A program made the position numbers and the translations under genes. The notes below the pieces were generated by a model. The model was not told the origin of the DNA, ran no database searches, and saw nothing but the letters and a program-made list of their open reading frames with translations. From positions 310,001-374,000 of the forward strand of contig NHZP01000029.1 in the NCBI GenBank assembly GCA_003313425.1: 64,000 nucleotides of DNA, read 5' to 3'. Below, in pieces: positions 9,989-21,806 of the stretch. How positions within the stretch are numbered: the stretch's first letter is position 1; the number at the start of each line of letters is the position of its first letter. This DNA comes from Pseudopyrenochaeta lycopersici. Taxonomy: Eukaryota; Ascomycota; Dothideomycetes; Pleosporales; Pseudopyrenochaetaceae.

Positions 9989-12703
9989 ATCGCACACACC
10001 AAGTAAAGTTCCGTGCCTTTCGAAGTTCGCTTGCAGGGATGGTACGTTTATGCAATATCAATTAGCCGTGCGAGGTTGTGAGTGAATGGGTTCTCGAAAA
10101 CGAAGAAAGGCAATTAGGATAAAAGACGAATGTCGTCAGGTCGCATTAGACATTAGGATAAGAGGTCACTCAACGGCACGCTGCATCTACAACAGGGTAA
10201 AGAGATTGGACAGTGTGGCAAGGTAAGGTAAGATAAGACGGTCATTCCTACAATGCGACTTCGCGATCGCAACATTCACAAGAGTCGGCACGCGCATCAG
10301 GGAAGCTCCGACGTTACGCAATATGCACATGCATCGATGCTGTCAATCAATACAAGTGCCAATCCTTGCACCCACGAGTGTCCGTGATCAGGTTGTTCGT
10401 GACAGGTGGGTAGCAAGCTGTCTGTATCCGTATGCACGCACGCCTATCATTTCTCGTGTTTGGCCGGCCCGATATGCAAGGTCAGCCGGGGATTGTTTTG
10501 GGGAGCCGGAGGCGCACGCAGATCTTCAATGACGGCCGAGACATCGAAATCGGGCTGTGCTGGGCTAGATAAATGATGAGCTGGTATGTTGTGAGATAGA
10601 ATAAAGATATGAGTAGAGGCTAAGCTGGCGACAGTGATGAGAGATCGCATGTCGGTTGTATCTGGGACCGATGGAGGGTAGTGAAAGGTGGGGCGTGTTG
10701 CCATGTTGGCGGGACGGATAGTACGCCGAGAGTTTGGATATGTACGCAGGGCCGGAAGGTCCGAACCGATCTTCACACCTCGCTCGTGCCGGGAACACAT
10801 TTTAAGTGCTGCAACACTGTGCAGTCCCAAAGACGGAACAAATGGAACTATCCTGATTCGTGAAAGGTTGCTGGTGAAACATAGGGTAGCGGAGCCTGAC
10901 TAAAAAAGGCTACCAAATCAACCATCCCTGTTTTTCTGATTGACCCAAGGTTCTCAGCTTTCGATATTGCAGGTTGACCCTCGTTGAGTAAATATTGAAT
11001 AAGCATAGTGATTCCTCGTCATGCGTTGCACTCATAATTTCAAAGTGAATTTGTGTGCGGCAGTAAAACCGTAAGAACACGACACACGACGTGGGATGAG
11101 ATCTCCAACCCGTGTCCGGTCGGACGCAGGCCATTTTATTCATCGATTCAACAACAATTCAAACTGTAATTTCTCCAATTCAATGTTTCTAGCAAAGGAT
11201 CTTTATACTTCTATCGGTCCTCGGGACAAGGTACGGCAGAGAAAAGTAGACGCAGGAGGCTCAACTTACGCTCCGTCGCAAAGGTCGATGAATTTCAGAT
11301 TCTATGCCAAAATTCTTGCATTTGGCAAGGGTGATTGCACGAGTGATTCGTGTGGCATTTTGACCAAAGGCAAGGAAGTACGCGGAATAATGACGAAATC
11401 AAGGCTGGAGGAAGCTGACCAAGCTTAATATCCGATTTTTGATGATCTAACCAAAGTGCTCAATGGCTTTACAGAATTATAACAATGACGCCTGTTACGA
11501 ATGAGCAGCCACGTTGCTATAATGGACGCAGCTTTCACAGTTCAATAGTAGACTGCCCTAGCTACAGTGGTCACCATTCTTCTAGGTTGGTGATTTATAC
11601 TTAACGATTCAAGTGTTCCACCACTCTTCGGACCATGCTAATCTCAGGAGATCTAGAAACATAGACTATCTGAAAAGTGGCACCTTTCAATCCCAAATAC
11701 ATGTATTTTGACCTTTTGGTTATAAGTAGGGACCTTAAACCTTAGAATTGGGCACTGAAGTGAAGGTTCGGCAAAGCAGCAGTGCTTGTGATTCTAAGAT
11801 GTGATTCGTCCTTCTAACATAGAACTTGCTTTATCAATCCTTTCAGGTGCCCTCAATCGGTAGGCGAACCCCAAAAAAATTACGATGAAGCGAAAATCCT
11901 CACAAGAAAGGATTTACAGACCACCGCTATCATCTGTCCATCTAGTTCTTTTCGATTTTGACGTGGGAGCTTGGAAATGCCAATAACAGCCAGAGGAACT
12001 CCATAATCATTAAACTTAATGGCGACTATACGAGGACTCCAAGTTTTGCTGTAGAATGATGGTGATGCGTGATATTCTGGGTCAGCGGCTTCATTTAGAT
12101 TGATTCGAACTAATTTGGAATCATTGAGAAAAGACCCATGTCTTGGTGTAACTATGCAGTCGTAGTGGGTGTGAAGCCATTCAAGTGTGTTATGAGATTC
12201 ACAGCCAAACTTCCAATAGGGTGGAGAAGGCTGCGCTGTACAAGACACGAGCAAAGAGTAAAGCTAGTTGGACAAGACAGACACTTGGCCCAGTCATTGC
12301 AGTCCTATGTGTGAGCTCTAAACCTAGTACATTGTTCTATCCAAGTCCACCGCATTCCCCTTAATTAGAACGAGAAGAACACGTACGCCCGAAAGTTTGA
12401 ACAGAGACGCATTTTCATTAACTTCTAATAAAGACAGTAACGACGTCCCAGCACTTGGGAACGTCTTGCGCAAGCACCAAATATCCGCCCGAGCGACCAA
12501 TTCTTGTAGACCCTCGGCCAGCAAGCAAGTCTATTATCGGGTTGTGTGTTTCCAATGCAAGATTAACGAAAGTAAGGGTTAGGGTATCATCGCTCTCCGT
12601 GTACACGCGATTCAAGATGGTAAGAATGAAAAACGAAAATGACCGCCAGGCGCCTGGAAATGCAGCACTGAAATGAAGAAGGTAAAAGGAAATAACAGCA
12701 ACA
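9989..12703. other. Long intergenic stretch with two weak coding candidates
   Basis: This is 2.7 kb without a recognised gene. Two minus-strand open stretches, 11880-12254 and 12418-12615, have protein-like composition but no ATG at a good place and no known domain. A CG-acceptor-like site (TTGTACAG) lies ahead of the first. They may be exons of an unrecognised gene. Short frames around 10447-10830 look like chance. The string agggttagggt near 12575 is not a telomere repeat array. Confidence 0.4.
11880..12254 (-). CDS. Possible exon of an unrecognised gene
   Basis: There are 124 open codons with ordinary amino-acid composition, for example EWLHTHYDCIVTPRH and VPLAVIGISKLPRQN. No in-frame ATG marks a start, and the frame begins at TTG. 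A plausible acceptor site TTGTACAG sits at the beginning, so this could be a last exon joined to something upstream. I do not recognise a family. It may equally be a chance frame. Confidence 0.2.
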   Translation of the reverse strand: MLVSCTAQPSPPYWKFGCESHNTLEWLHTHYDCIVTPRHGSFLNDSKLVRINLNEAADPEYHASPSFYSKTWSPRIVAIKFNDYGVPLAVIGISKLPRQNRKELDGQMIAVVCKSFLVRIFASS

Positions 12704-13626
12704 TCAAGGATCTGTCGCGTTCATCTTATCCATCTCGAGGCCCACGTCCTCGGTCTTCATGCGCTCGCCATCGGGTCCTCGTCTTCCGCCGCCCACAAAA
12801 CCCCAGACCCCGATGCCAGCAACGAGCCACGCGATGATGACAAACGGAATCATGACTGCGCGTCCCGCAACCTCAATACCGCACTGAATTCCATAGTCTT
12901 CCGTGACCATGGCTGCCCCCGGTACATCTCTTAATTCGCATGCCCAAGTTTCGAGGTCAAAAGTGCCGATGTTGTAGCGAAAGAAGTTCTCAGTTGAGGT
13001 ATCGTTCATGCGTGAAGCTCGGAAATTGACATAGCCATCGCGAAAATGCGATGTGGACTTATGAGTCACGGAGATGGACACCAAGGCGAAGAGGATGAGG
13101 ATTCCGTTGGTGAGGTGTAAAAACATGATGTTGCGACGGAAGGCATATGATTGGGTCTAATGGAACGTTAGTATTCCTGGTGATTCGAGTCGAATGAAGA
13201 TTCTTGTACCCTCTTGCCGGTCTTCCAATCAACGCCTACAAATCCGAGATGTGCCACACCCAAGAAAATGCTGAGTACGGCTGCGATCAAAGCTAACTTC
13301 GCGGGTGCGTGATACAGCATCCTTGGCAATGCCGCCATCACTATTGAAATAGGCTGCTCACCATCCTTCTCTATCGTTTCGAATATGAAGCCTGTATTCC
13401 GATTGTCTTCGATGAAGCTGTAGGTCATTGCTTTCAATGTGATGACTGGTATTGATATCAAAATCAGGACCGTGAGAAAGACCACATAGAGGATGCGTGC
13501 TATTCGGTAATGAGGACAGACATTGTCAAATGGTTTATTGAACATTGGCGAAGCTTTTTTGCGAGGTTTGAAAAGCGAAGTAGCTTTGCTCGCTATCGAA
13601 GGGATGCTGAATATTACTTTCTTCAT
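12704..13626 (-). CDS. Four-span membrane protein, unknown function
   Basis: There are two exons, 13626-13210 and 13156-12704, separated by a 53-nt intron (13209-13157) with GTACAAG, a perfect TACTAAC branch site and ATTAG. The product is 289 residues. Four hydrophobic spans are clear: ILYVVFLTVLILISIPVITL, LALIAAVLSIFLGVAHLGF, NGILILFALVSISV and AVMIPFVIIAWLVAGIGVWGF. A loop with a Trp-Ala-Cys motif (LETWACELRD) and another Cys lies between spans 3 and 4. The tail is hydrophilic and ends inside the cell if the N-terminus is also cytosolic. The topology recalls PalI/Sur7-type cortical membrane proteins, but no diagnostic motif was seen, so I leave it unnamed. The splice prediction is strong because both frames join in phase. 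Confidence 0.75.
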
Positions 13627-15029
13627 GTTTGCCCAAGCGCTATTTGCCCCACTTTATCTGGTTATTTTAATCGTCCTAATGTTTGTCGTGTCGAAGGTGT
13701 ATTTATTAGGTATAGCGTGATTAATGATGCGAACCGATTGTCCCAGTGGAAACAAACCGGAGATGGTGGTGGACCACCTTCCAAGTGGAGAACGAAAATA
13801 GGGCCGTAAGAGAGAACAGGACGGTGGAATTGAAGGTGGGAACGGCGACACAGCAGACATACATAGTTTCCTGGTACCGCATTGCATACACGTCGCATAC
13901 CTGGGAACCCGCTGTCATTGTTCAGACTCACACGCTCGCTGTTGCTCGAAACCTCGGCTGTCAATGCTGTCTCACCGGCATAGGGCTGTTCTTTGGTTCT
14001 CTACAAGCCTCGCTTGAACGGCTCGGCAGATTTCCGACTTGTTCTGGTGCGAATGCAATGCAGTTAGCGGTTGTCAAACACATGTAGTGGCCCACAATTG
14101 GTCGTTGCGGGAAGCGAGACAGAAGCTGTTGGAGAGTCGCGACGTGCACGGCCCGCTCTCCACACAGATTAGGGTTCTGTCACGTCGCAATAACGTGCGC
14201 CGGTAAGCGTTTGAGTGAAGCTTATACCTGCTTGTAGACAATCCAAGAGGACATAGGACGCGTGGAAGGTATAGCGGCGCTGTATATCACTCGAAAAGTC
14301 AATTGCCATGCACTTTAGTCACGTGAAATGCATTCTGCATGAGGGTTGGCATCGATGCCCCACCATGCATGCAGATCGGAACAGGATGAAGGCATGCAGC
14401 CCAGCAAGATAATGACCGAGCGTCTATGGCATGATTAGTCGGAGTATTCGGCGCCACATGATATTCCCTTGTGGCTGGTCGAGTGGGATGTATAGAATGA
14501 ACCGAGTATGTTCACGCATGAGCCCCACGTTGGCATGCATCACCGCCTCCCATAAATAGTACTTTTCAGAGGAATAACAACTTCCCGAGAACCTGGTATA
14601 GGGGCTACATACGCATTTAACTGGCGGATAAAATGGCACATGCTCGCTTCCAGCAGCGATGAATGCAGTTGCGGATGCGGCGGCAGAACAGGGGTTTAGC
14701 GTCGCTGCATTTGGAGGGAGAAGCCTGCTGTAACAAATAAAAAATGAAGGAATCTGAGAAACTTGAGGTGTATATGTACGTGAGTGTTGGCTAAACTTTG
14801 ACAAGTGTCAGATAATGTAGCTAGGCCTGAGCATACAAGACCTCTACGAATCAACGTGTCAAGATTATAACGTCTTTGCGTTCTCTCTCAAATTACATGG
14901 TTTTATTATACGAAATTATTTCCATTATAGCGTTCACTACTCATTACATCCAGGGGAAAGCCTTATCCTTCCCTGTTTACCATTCCTAATAACCACCTTA
15001 GTTCAAGATGCACGTCATCGCCTTGCTAT
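13627..15029. other. Intergenic region, no supported gene
   Basis: This is 1.4 kb. A minus-strand frame at 14424-14804 is open for 126 codons but starts only at TTG and has no domain. Nothing else was seen. Confidence 0.5.
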
Positions 15030-15653
15030 TCAAAACTTCCGGCCGTGTTCCTGTACAGCATTCTGGTTCTCTACAACAATGTAGTCTACCCCTACGATCA
15101 TCCTTATAGACGCGCCATCGATAAAATTCGCCTCGTCGGGCTGGATCTTCTCAAGATACTCCGGATCACTTCCCATCGCCTGGAATGTCTCTAGATTGGG
15201 CACCCAGAACTCTGCAGCGCCGTCGTATTCGAGGATGGGCAGTCCGCCTTCTACGCGAACAAGGTCACGGATCTCTGGCGTGGAGTGATACTAGATAGGT
15301 ACAAGGCATTAGAAAATCTGGCTGCAGTGATGCATGAAATTGGATAATCGAAAGAGGGTACCACATACTTGTGAATATTTCACAACGCCAAGTCGAAGAT
15401 GGAAGTTTGTCGCCAGAGCCGCGTGTTTATTTGCCCAGTAATCGTTGAATTCTTCTGGTGTAATGCCTTGCTTGCGGTTATAGAACAGCTTGATGTGATA
15501 CATGCGTTCCATATTCATCGTGCAAGAAGCTTTGTAGGTTAAACAGCAGCAGTCTTCGGCAGCAGTAACGTTGGCATTATTTCCGGGCCAAGGCTTCGAG
15601 GCGCATTGCGCAGCGACGAGGGGAAGGGCATATAGAAGGCTGCTGAATTTCAT
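15030..15653 (-). CDS. EthD-domain protein with secretion signal
   Basis: There are two exons, 15653-15369 and 15290-15030, with a 78-nt intron (GTATGT...ATCTAG). The product is 181 residues. Residues 1-19 (MKFSSLLYALPLVAAQCAS) look like a classical signal peptide. A short Cys-rich segment with three adjacent cysteines follows. From about residue 50 the EthD fold begins (MYHIKLFYNRKQGITPEEF, then YWANKHAALA). It continues in exon 2, where the domain ends near VDYIVVENQN. EthD proteins are small dimeric alpha+beta barrel proteins, in fungi often tied to decarboxylation, cyclisation or ring-opening of aromatic metabolites, and are normally cytosolic. A secreted copy is odd. Translation could also begin at the internal Met near residue 47, which would give an ordinary cytosolic EthD protein. 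Confidence 0.75.
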
Positions 15654-17296
15654 ATTGATTTGAGGTGGCTGAGGGCTGTGGTGAACTACAATTTACAGGA
15701 GTTCTCGGGCGACGTCTCGATCGCGCTTTATACTTTCAAAGTGCAGCACCCACATCGATAGCGCTTTCGTGAATCTCGGATGAATCTTACTACAGAAGCT
15801 CAGCCACACATTCCCCTAAGCCGCTGCTTTGACATAGGTCCCGCTTGAAGCGACACAAACTCCCCCAGAAAGTCTTTGGGGCAACGAAACAGTGACAGGC
15901 CTGAAAATCTTGGCAGCTGTCAATGCTGGCTGCTGAGTGAGACCTAATACACGAAGCCAAGGCAGCGAGAATCTCCTACCGCTAAAGCAAATGGCGCTTT
16001 GGGGGTTCTCATAAGGCCTATTGATTGGAGGCGCTTCTATGGGAACCTCCAACTTCTCAGCCCTAAAGATGTAGGAACCATCATCATTACGATCTGTCTA
16101 CCTTCGGAAATGCTGCGGTTTTAAGGCCCTGAATGTGCTTTATTATCTACTTTGGGATGTCATCCATTCTAACTGCTTTTAGAATTGCTTCGTTCTTTCC
16201 GCATTTGGAAATGTTTCGGCCTAACTCTCTCCCTGTTACGAAAACATTATTACGATGAGATGAAGTAGCTGTTCAAGTCTTTGGGACTCTCGGTGCTAAG
16301 CCGAAAGAATTATAGCAAATGTATCATTGTTCTGCAGACATTTCTCTCAGGCGCGCAAGTGCAGCAAGAGAACGACGGCGATCTCTATCATACTATTGAT
16401 TGTTCTACTAGCAGCAGCCCGAGATGCCCCAATTTTGAGCCTGTATCCTTCCACAGCTGTTTGGATGTATTCATACTTCGGAGGTTTAGGACACATTTGT
16501 TACAAGGATAAGAACGGGTCGAAATCATGAATATACCTAGTGGCTGATTGTATAGATGGGACAAGGGTTGCGAATGATCATCCGCAACTAAGTAGTATAG
16601 CCCGAAAGGCAGACTGTACAGCTATGGCTTGAGGATATTCATCATAGGCCACCTGCAAGGTACGTCAATGGATGAAACAGCTTCAACTCATGGGTTGTAT
16701 ATCACTCTACGATTAAGAAACTCGTTATATGCAAATTGCCAGATCTTTTGAACTCTGCAAGGAGGAACCACCTTAGTATCATAGTGTAGTAAGTTGATGA
16801 GCCTTGATCTCTGTGATTGCTTCCCTAGAAGGCAAAATAAATGCCGGGCAGGTTTGAAGAAAGGACATCGCGAAGACGACGATTCGGCAATGTGCAGGAA
16901 GAAAAAAAAATCTTATATCTGCCTTAGCAGAAAGGAAGATAACATGTAGACCTAAGTTTGCTAGTGTAAAGTAGATACGCATCCGAGAGCGTTCTGATTA
17001 TCCATGTCGACTACGCCTCCTCGGGATGCTGGAATGGCATGGATGTCGCCAGTAATTCCTCTGCGCAGTCCATTCCTGGAACTTCGAAACCCCACAAGCT
17101 GAGGGAGTATAGACATCATATGAAAATGGTCGTTGGGGAGATCAAGGGATCATTGCCAAGACAGATGTAGAGCTTGGTGATGTCAGACGTCTCAAGCGCA
17201 GCCTCGGGCGCTAAGGGTTCACCAAAGTCGCGATCAACCTGCGACGCGTCCTCAAGACATTTTCCACCGCAGCGACAACAAACATCAGAGCCTGCC
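15654..17296. other. Intergenic region ahead of RTT106
   Basis: This is 1.6 kb. The frames at 15816-16052 and 16281-16530 are short and without domains. The last 150 bases before 17297 should hold the RTT106 promoter and leader. Confidence 0.5.
15726..15732 (-). promoter_or_regulatory. Probable TATA box of the EthD gene
   Basis: TATAAAG reads on the minus strand about 73 nt ahead of the ATG at 15653. Spacing and sequence fit a TATA element, but there is no direct evidence of use. Confidence 0.35.
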
Positions 17297-18786
17297 ATGG
17301 CCTTTACAGCGCTGAATAATCGGCCTGCTGCACCTGTAGTGCCCGTATCAGTGCAAGCCCCTGCGCCGGCGCCTGTGCCTGCACCAGCCCCAGCACCGCA
17401 TCCTCAGGAGATTGATGTTGCTTTTGCTAGCAACCATGAACTGCGCAAGCGCGTGCATGCCGCCATAGGTACATTCTGAAAAAGAAATGCCCGCGAAAAT
17501 ACAGCTAACCAATGTAACAGACCAATACCCTACACAAAGCAGCCTCTTCCGCGACATCTCAGCGTACATCCTGAACCAAACCTCGCAACCTCCTCCTGAA
17601 CCAGCAACAAAGAAGCGCAAGCTCGAAGATAGCAATGGCGCACAGAACGGCACGCCACCCACAGGAGGCAGCTTGGCGAGCACCACGACCAAGGCATGGC
17701 GGACATATCCCAGTGTTAGCTTCTCGATTCCGCAGCGGAAGAAGTTTGTACTCGAGCTGGTTGATACCAAGGACGGCGGCATACGCGCAATAGCGGCAAA
17801 TGGCGGCGTCGAGTTTGCCATAGCATGGAAGGATGTGGACCAAGTATTTTGTCTACCAATACCCGAAAAAGCGAAGAAGCAGCACAACTTCATCGTTATT
17901 CCCGTACACGGGGATGGCGTCAACCCAGTCCCTGAGAACCTCAAGGGCTCAATGCCAGAGCCTCTGGTGTGGACCTTTGAGGAGGCAACAGGGAAGAATA
18001 TAGTAGAGGGTGAAGACCCTGGGCCAGGCCCAATGGCAGACGCCATCCGCCATTGCTTGAAACAAGCTGGGACTGGGAAGGATGTCGTATTCCCTGATGC
18101 AGACGAATTCTCGAGCGCTATACCAGAGAGTCATCGGAAGGGCGAGAAGGCCTATCACGTCAAGGCGCATAGGGGAAGCAAAGAAGGTGCGCCATCCTCT
18201 ACAGTCCTTATCGAGCACGTAGCATTTGCTAACACTAATAGGCTACCTGTTCTTCACCTCCATAGGCATCTTATACGGTTTCAAAAAGCCCCTCGCCTTC
18301 TTCGACTTTGCTTCCGTGAACAGTATTTCCTACACTGCCGTCCTGCGCAACACCTTCAATCTCGTCATCACCACGCCCACCCAAGAGATTGAATTCGGCA
18401 TGCTCGATCAAGCAGACTTCGCCGGCATAAACGAGTACGTACAGAAACATGGACTGCAGGACGCCAGTCTTGCTGCGGCACGGCAGGCGAAGAAGCTCAA
18501 TGTGAATAAACCAGGGAAGAAAGAGAGTGGCGGTGTGAACGGTGCTGCGGCAACAGGGGATGGGGAAGAGGAGGAGAGCGAGCTGCAGAAAGCCGAGCGG
18601 GAGCTCCAGGAGCAGGAAGACGATGAAGAGGAAGACGACGATTTTGATCCCGGGAGTGAAGGAGAGAGCGAGGGAGAGGGATCAGAAAGTGGTGACGAAG
18701 AGGGTGGAGGAGATTACCAAGAGGGCGATACTGCAGATGTGGAGGAAGAATATGATGAAGGCGAGGGAGAAGAGATGGAACATTGA
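17297..18786 (+). CDS. RTT106: Histone chaperone Rtt106
   Basis: There are three exons, 17297-17468, 17521-18186 and 18242-18786, with introns of 52 and 55 nt. The product is 460 residues. The start ATGGCC is chosen because the open frame upstream is not protein-like. After an Ala/Pro-rich N-terminus comes the tandem PH-like domain ([35 protein letters not shown], then [20 protein letters not shown]). This is the part of Rtt106 that binds histone H3-H4 acetylated on H3K56. The last 90 residues are a dense Glu/Asp/Ser tail, usual for histone chaperones. The role is replication-coupled and replication-independent nucleosome assembly and heterochromatin silencing in the nucleus. Both introns have clean donor, branch (GCTAAC in intron 2) and acceptor sites, and both joins are in phase. 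Confidence 0.9.
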
Positions 18787-19163
18787 GCGCTGCAACTTTT
18801 ATTCTTCCACACGAAGTATGATGACGGTAGTGTATATATTCGCTCTATACCACGTTCGCAACATCGATTTCACATTTCACATCTCTCATGCGCTGTTATT
18901 CTTCCCTCACATACTCCCTTCCCGCCAAGCCATCCATATGAGCCCCAGTCACGCGGCGGAATTGCCGCAACCCCACACCCACCGCAATCTATCCGGCTGT
19001 TCGAACCATCAAATCGACAAAATGCTTGAGTTTGCCACATATCCCTATATCTCCACCTTGTCCTCGCATCCCGCAATGTCTCCTGTTAACTCTACCTTCC
19101 CGGCACGGTCCATGCAGCGCTGTCAAAACACACATAATGCGTGTATGAGATTTACCCGCACGC
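18787..19163. other. Short intergenic spacer
   Basis: 377 bases separate RTT106 from the GT90 gene on the same strand. No gene was seen. A pyrimidine-rich stretch lies at about 18880-19100 and probably forms part of the GT90 promoter. Confidence 0.5.
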
Positions 19164-21482
19164 ATGCGCAAACATAACCCGCGGCATCTGCAGATCTGGA
19201 TTCCGCACCCGTGTGACCCCCGATGCGATGAGAAGCTCCCGCGGCTCCAGAAGCGCGGTGCAAAGATGCGCATCCCGACGGCGTGGCGAGCGCTGTGGTA
19301 CTTGGTGTTCTTGACGATATTGGTGCTTGCGAGTGTGGTTTACGCGCTTAACTGGGGGAGAGGAGATGTATTGAAGGGCTTTACGAAGGCCAAAGGAGGG
19401 AGAGTGGGGGGTTGGGGATCGAATGGAGGCATGTCTGAGGTTGGGAACGTGCAGGTATCAGAAGGAGCGCACCCTATTGCGCGTCTGATGAGCATTGCGG
19501 AAAACCGGTTCAATACATTGCTGAAAGGTGAGACGCACAGTTTGAAAGTAGCTGCTGCGCGATATCGAGAGAAACGCAGTCGTCATCCACCGCCTGGTTT
19601 CGATGCCTGGTACCATTACGCCGTCGAGCAGGGCGCCGTCTTAGTCGAGGAATTCTGGGACCAGATATACGATGACTTGGCCCCATTCTGGAGTATTGAA
19701 CCCTTGTTACTACGGAAACAGGCCCATGTCTTCGCGCCGAAACTATCGATCCGCGAGGGAAAGATAGAGACGCATGTGAAGAATGTTGACGCAAAACTGG
19801 ATATTTGGGCAGATATGTTGAAGGCACTCACCAGCCATCCACATGTACACCTACCGGATATGGATATCCCGTTCAATGCGAACAATGGATCGGTTATGTT
19901 GGTTCCTTGGGAACTTATTGATACTGCGCGCTCTTTGGCAAGACCAATGATGCCTGACCCTATCGATGTCGTTTCCGAGTACTCTGGCCTTGGTGATATC
20001 GATAGACTGACAGCAGATTTCACCTTGGATCCCGAATGGGTTGGTTCTCACTTGCCACCTCCGGACTCACATCAACATTCTCAACCGTTCTGGTCACTCG
20101 TGCGTCCCGCATGTCCTCCACAGAGCCTTGCGCGGACAACACATGTTTTTGACGATATTTGGAATCCAGAACGCGAGACGAATGAGAAGCATTCTGCTGT
20201 TGGCCTTTTACCCTTAGAGCTACCTGAGGAATCGTTGAATGGGTATGTCAAGAGCTGGTCAAGAATGACAGATGTATGTCAGCAGCCGAACCTGCAAGGA
20301 TTGCACGACACTTTCATTGCGCCGCCACAGATGAACATTACAATGAAGCTGTTTCCCTTATTTGGCGATACCAAGCTCTCTATGAGCAACGAGATTCTCT
20401 TGCCAGGAGCCATTGATTGGAACGCCTCAGCCTCTGTATCCGAGTTCCCTGGTATATCTTGGGATGAACGGGAGAATGGCCTCTTCTGGCGCGGACCAGC
20501 AACAATGAGCCACGATCTAGCTCGGAATTGGCGACGCTCCCACCGCCACCGCCTCGTTAGTATGCTGAATGCAACGCACATTGAGATTGCTGAGGCATCT
20601 ATACACTCCGGTAATGAGAGCACCGTTGGTGTCGGGTATGCGAAGACCTTTAGATTACTACCCGCGAATGAGTATCACCTGAAGAGCCAGACATGGGGGC
20701 AGTTAGCTGAGTGGGTGAATGGCTGGGCAGACGCTGCATTCACGGATTTTGAATGCGGTGAGGATGCTGAGGAGATGTGCATGCAATTCTATGAGTACTT
20801 CTCCGCCGCCCATCATTCGCAATCCGAATACGACAGGAATTTCAAATATGCACTATCAATAGATGGTGGTAGTGGCGATTACCTCAGTGACCTTGTTCAG
20901 CATTTGAACAGTGGAAAGGTCACTCTTCGAGCAAGCATCTATCGCCAATGGTATGACCGCCGGCTCGTGCCGTGGTTGCACTTTTTACCCATGGACAACA
21001 CTTATGTCGACTTGTATGGTATTATGGAATATTTCTTAGGCACCGATGTCGACGAAGGTGCTAGAAACTTTGCACATGCTGTGGGCGAGGTGCAGAAGCA
21101 TGAACACCACTTTAACACGCCAGGATCAGTACCAGAACCCAAGGAAGATCTTGAACATACTGAAAAAGCCGAAGGCATAAAGCAAAACCATAGCCACCAC
21201 GACTCGGTTGCATCTGTAAAACATCTGCCTAATATCGACAGTCAGAAAAGCAGCTACGCACATGCATCTGATCATGCAGATAGTAGCCTACGCAAACGGG
21301 ACAGTAGTGGTCATGATGCAGCGGCACGCAGAGTCGCTGAAGCGGGGAAAGACTGGGCTGGAAAGGTGCTCAGACGAGAAGACATGCTAATATATGTGTA
21401 CCGGCTACTACTCGAGTATGCTCGAATCGTTGACGATAGGCGTGACCGACTCGGTTGGGTGGGCGATCTCAAGAAGGACTGA
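19164..21482 (+). CDS. GT90 (CAP10-like) glycosyltransferase
   Basis: This is a single exon of 772 residues. A short basic cytosolic tail is followed by one membrane anchor at about residues 43-62, so this is a type II Golgi protein. Met35 is an alternative start that keeps the anchor. The C-terminal half matches the CAP10/GT90 family: FWRGPATM, then RHRLVSM, ANEYHLKSQTWG, KYALSIDGGSGD and LRASIYRQWYDRRLVPWLHF, finishing with YVDLYGIMEYFLG. The family includes cryptococcal Cap10/Cxt1 beta-1,2-xylosyltransferases and animal O-glucosyltransferases, so the likely reaction is xylose or glucose transfer from a UDP-sugar to wall or capsule glycans in the Golgi. A hydrophilic insert rich in His, Glu and Ser near residues 640-720 interrupts the end of the family region and is not conserved as far as I recall. 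Confidence 0.85.
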   Translation: MRKHNPRHLQIWIPHPCDPRCDEKLPRLQKRGAKMRIPTAWRALWYLVFLTILVLASVVYALNWGRGDVLKGFTKAKGGRVGGWGSNGGMSEVGNVQVSEGAHPIARLMSIAENRFNTLLKGETHSLKVAAARYREKRSRHPPPGFDAWYHYAVEQGAVLVEEFWDQIYDDLAPFWSIEPLLLRKQAHVFAPKLSIREGKIETHVKNVDAKLDIWADMLKALTSHPHVHLPDMDIPFNANNGSVMLVPWELIDTARSLARPMMPDPIDVVSEYSGLGDIDRLTADFTLDPEWVGSHLPPPDSHQHSQPFWSLVRPACPPQSLARTTHVFDDIWNPERETNEKHSAVGLLPLELPEESLNGYVKSWSRMTDVCQQPNLQGLHDTFIAPPQMNITMKLFPLFGDTKLSMSNEILLPGAIDWNASASVSEFPGISWDERENGLFWRGPATMSHDLARNWRRSHRHRLVSMLNATHIEIAEASIHSGNESTVGVGYAKTFRLLPANEYHLKSQTWGQLAEWVNGWADAAFTDFECGEDAEEMCMQFYEYFSAAHHSQSEYDRNFKYALSIDGGSGDYLSDLVQHLNSGKVTLRASIYRQWYDRRLVPWLHFLPMDNTYVDLYGIMEYFLGTDVDEGARNFAHAVGEVQKHEHHFNTPGSVPEPKEDLEHTEKAEGIKQNHSHHDSVASVKHLPNIDSQKSSYAHASDHADSSLRKRDSSGHDAAARRVAEAGKDWAGKVLRREDMLIYVYRLLLEYARIVDDRRDRLGWVGDLKKD

Positions 21483-21806
21483 GCAATTTTCGGAAGCGAC
21501 CAGGTGCCAATGTTGTATAGTGCGGAAGGAGCTTTGTAGGTATTGCTTTGGAAGTAGCAGTCTCAGAAGTGCTGGAGTTCTGCTCGATTACGGCAGGAAT
21601 GACAGAAACATCGCGTGGCAGGATGAACAACGTTTTGCGCGATGTTATGGTCCGTCAAAACTACGACGCCTACGATTCATTCATACAGCAGCCTAACGAT
21701 CAGTTCTATGAAGTGGAATATGTCCTGAATACTGCGACTCAACTCACGCACCCTTGGTAGCGAAACCCACAGCCTCCACAACGCCGCACTTCCTAATCAC
21801 TCTACT
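21483..21806. other. Short spacer, no supported gene
   Basis: 324 bases follow the GT90 stop. An open stretch at 21548-21760 lacks a good ATG and shows no domain. Confidence 0.5.

Noticed and set aside
12571..12590. Telomere-like string agggttagggt
   Set aside because: Only two units. Interstitial chance match.
14424..14804. 126-codon open frame on the minus strand
   Set aside because: It begins only at TTG, has no domain or splice context, and looks like chance.
15816..16052. 78-codon frame on the minus strand
   Set aside because: No ATG, no domain, low-complexity ending.
17348..18046. 232-codon frame antisense to RTT106
   Set aside because: Shadow of the real coding exon.
21548..21760. 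70-codon frame after the GT90 gene
   Set aside because: Starts at TTG and has no domain. It could be 3' untranslated sequence.
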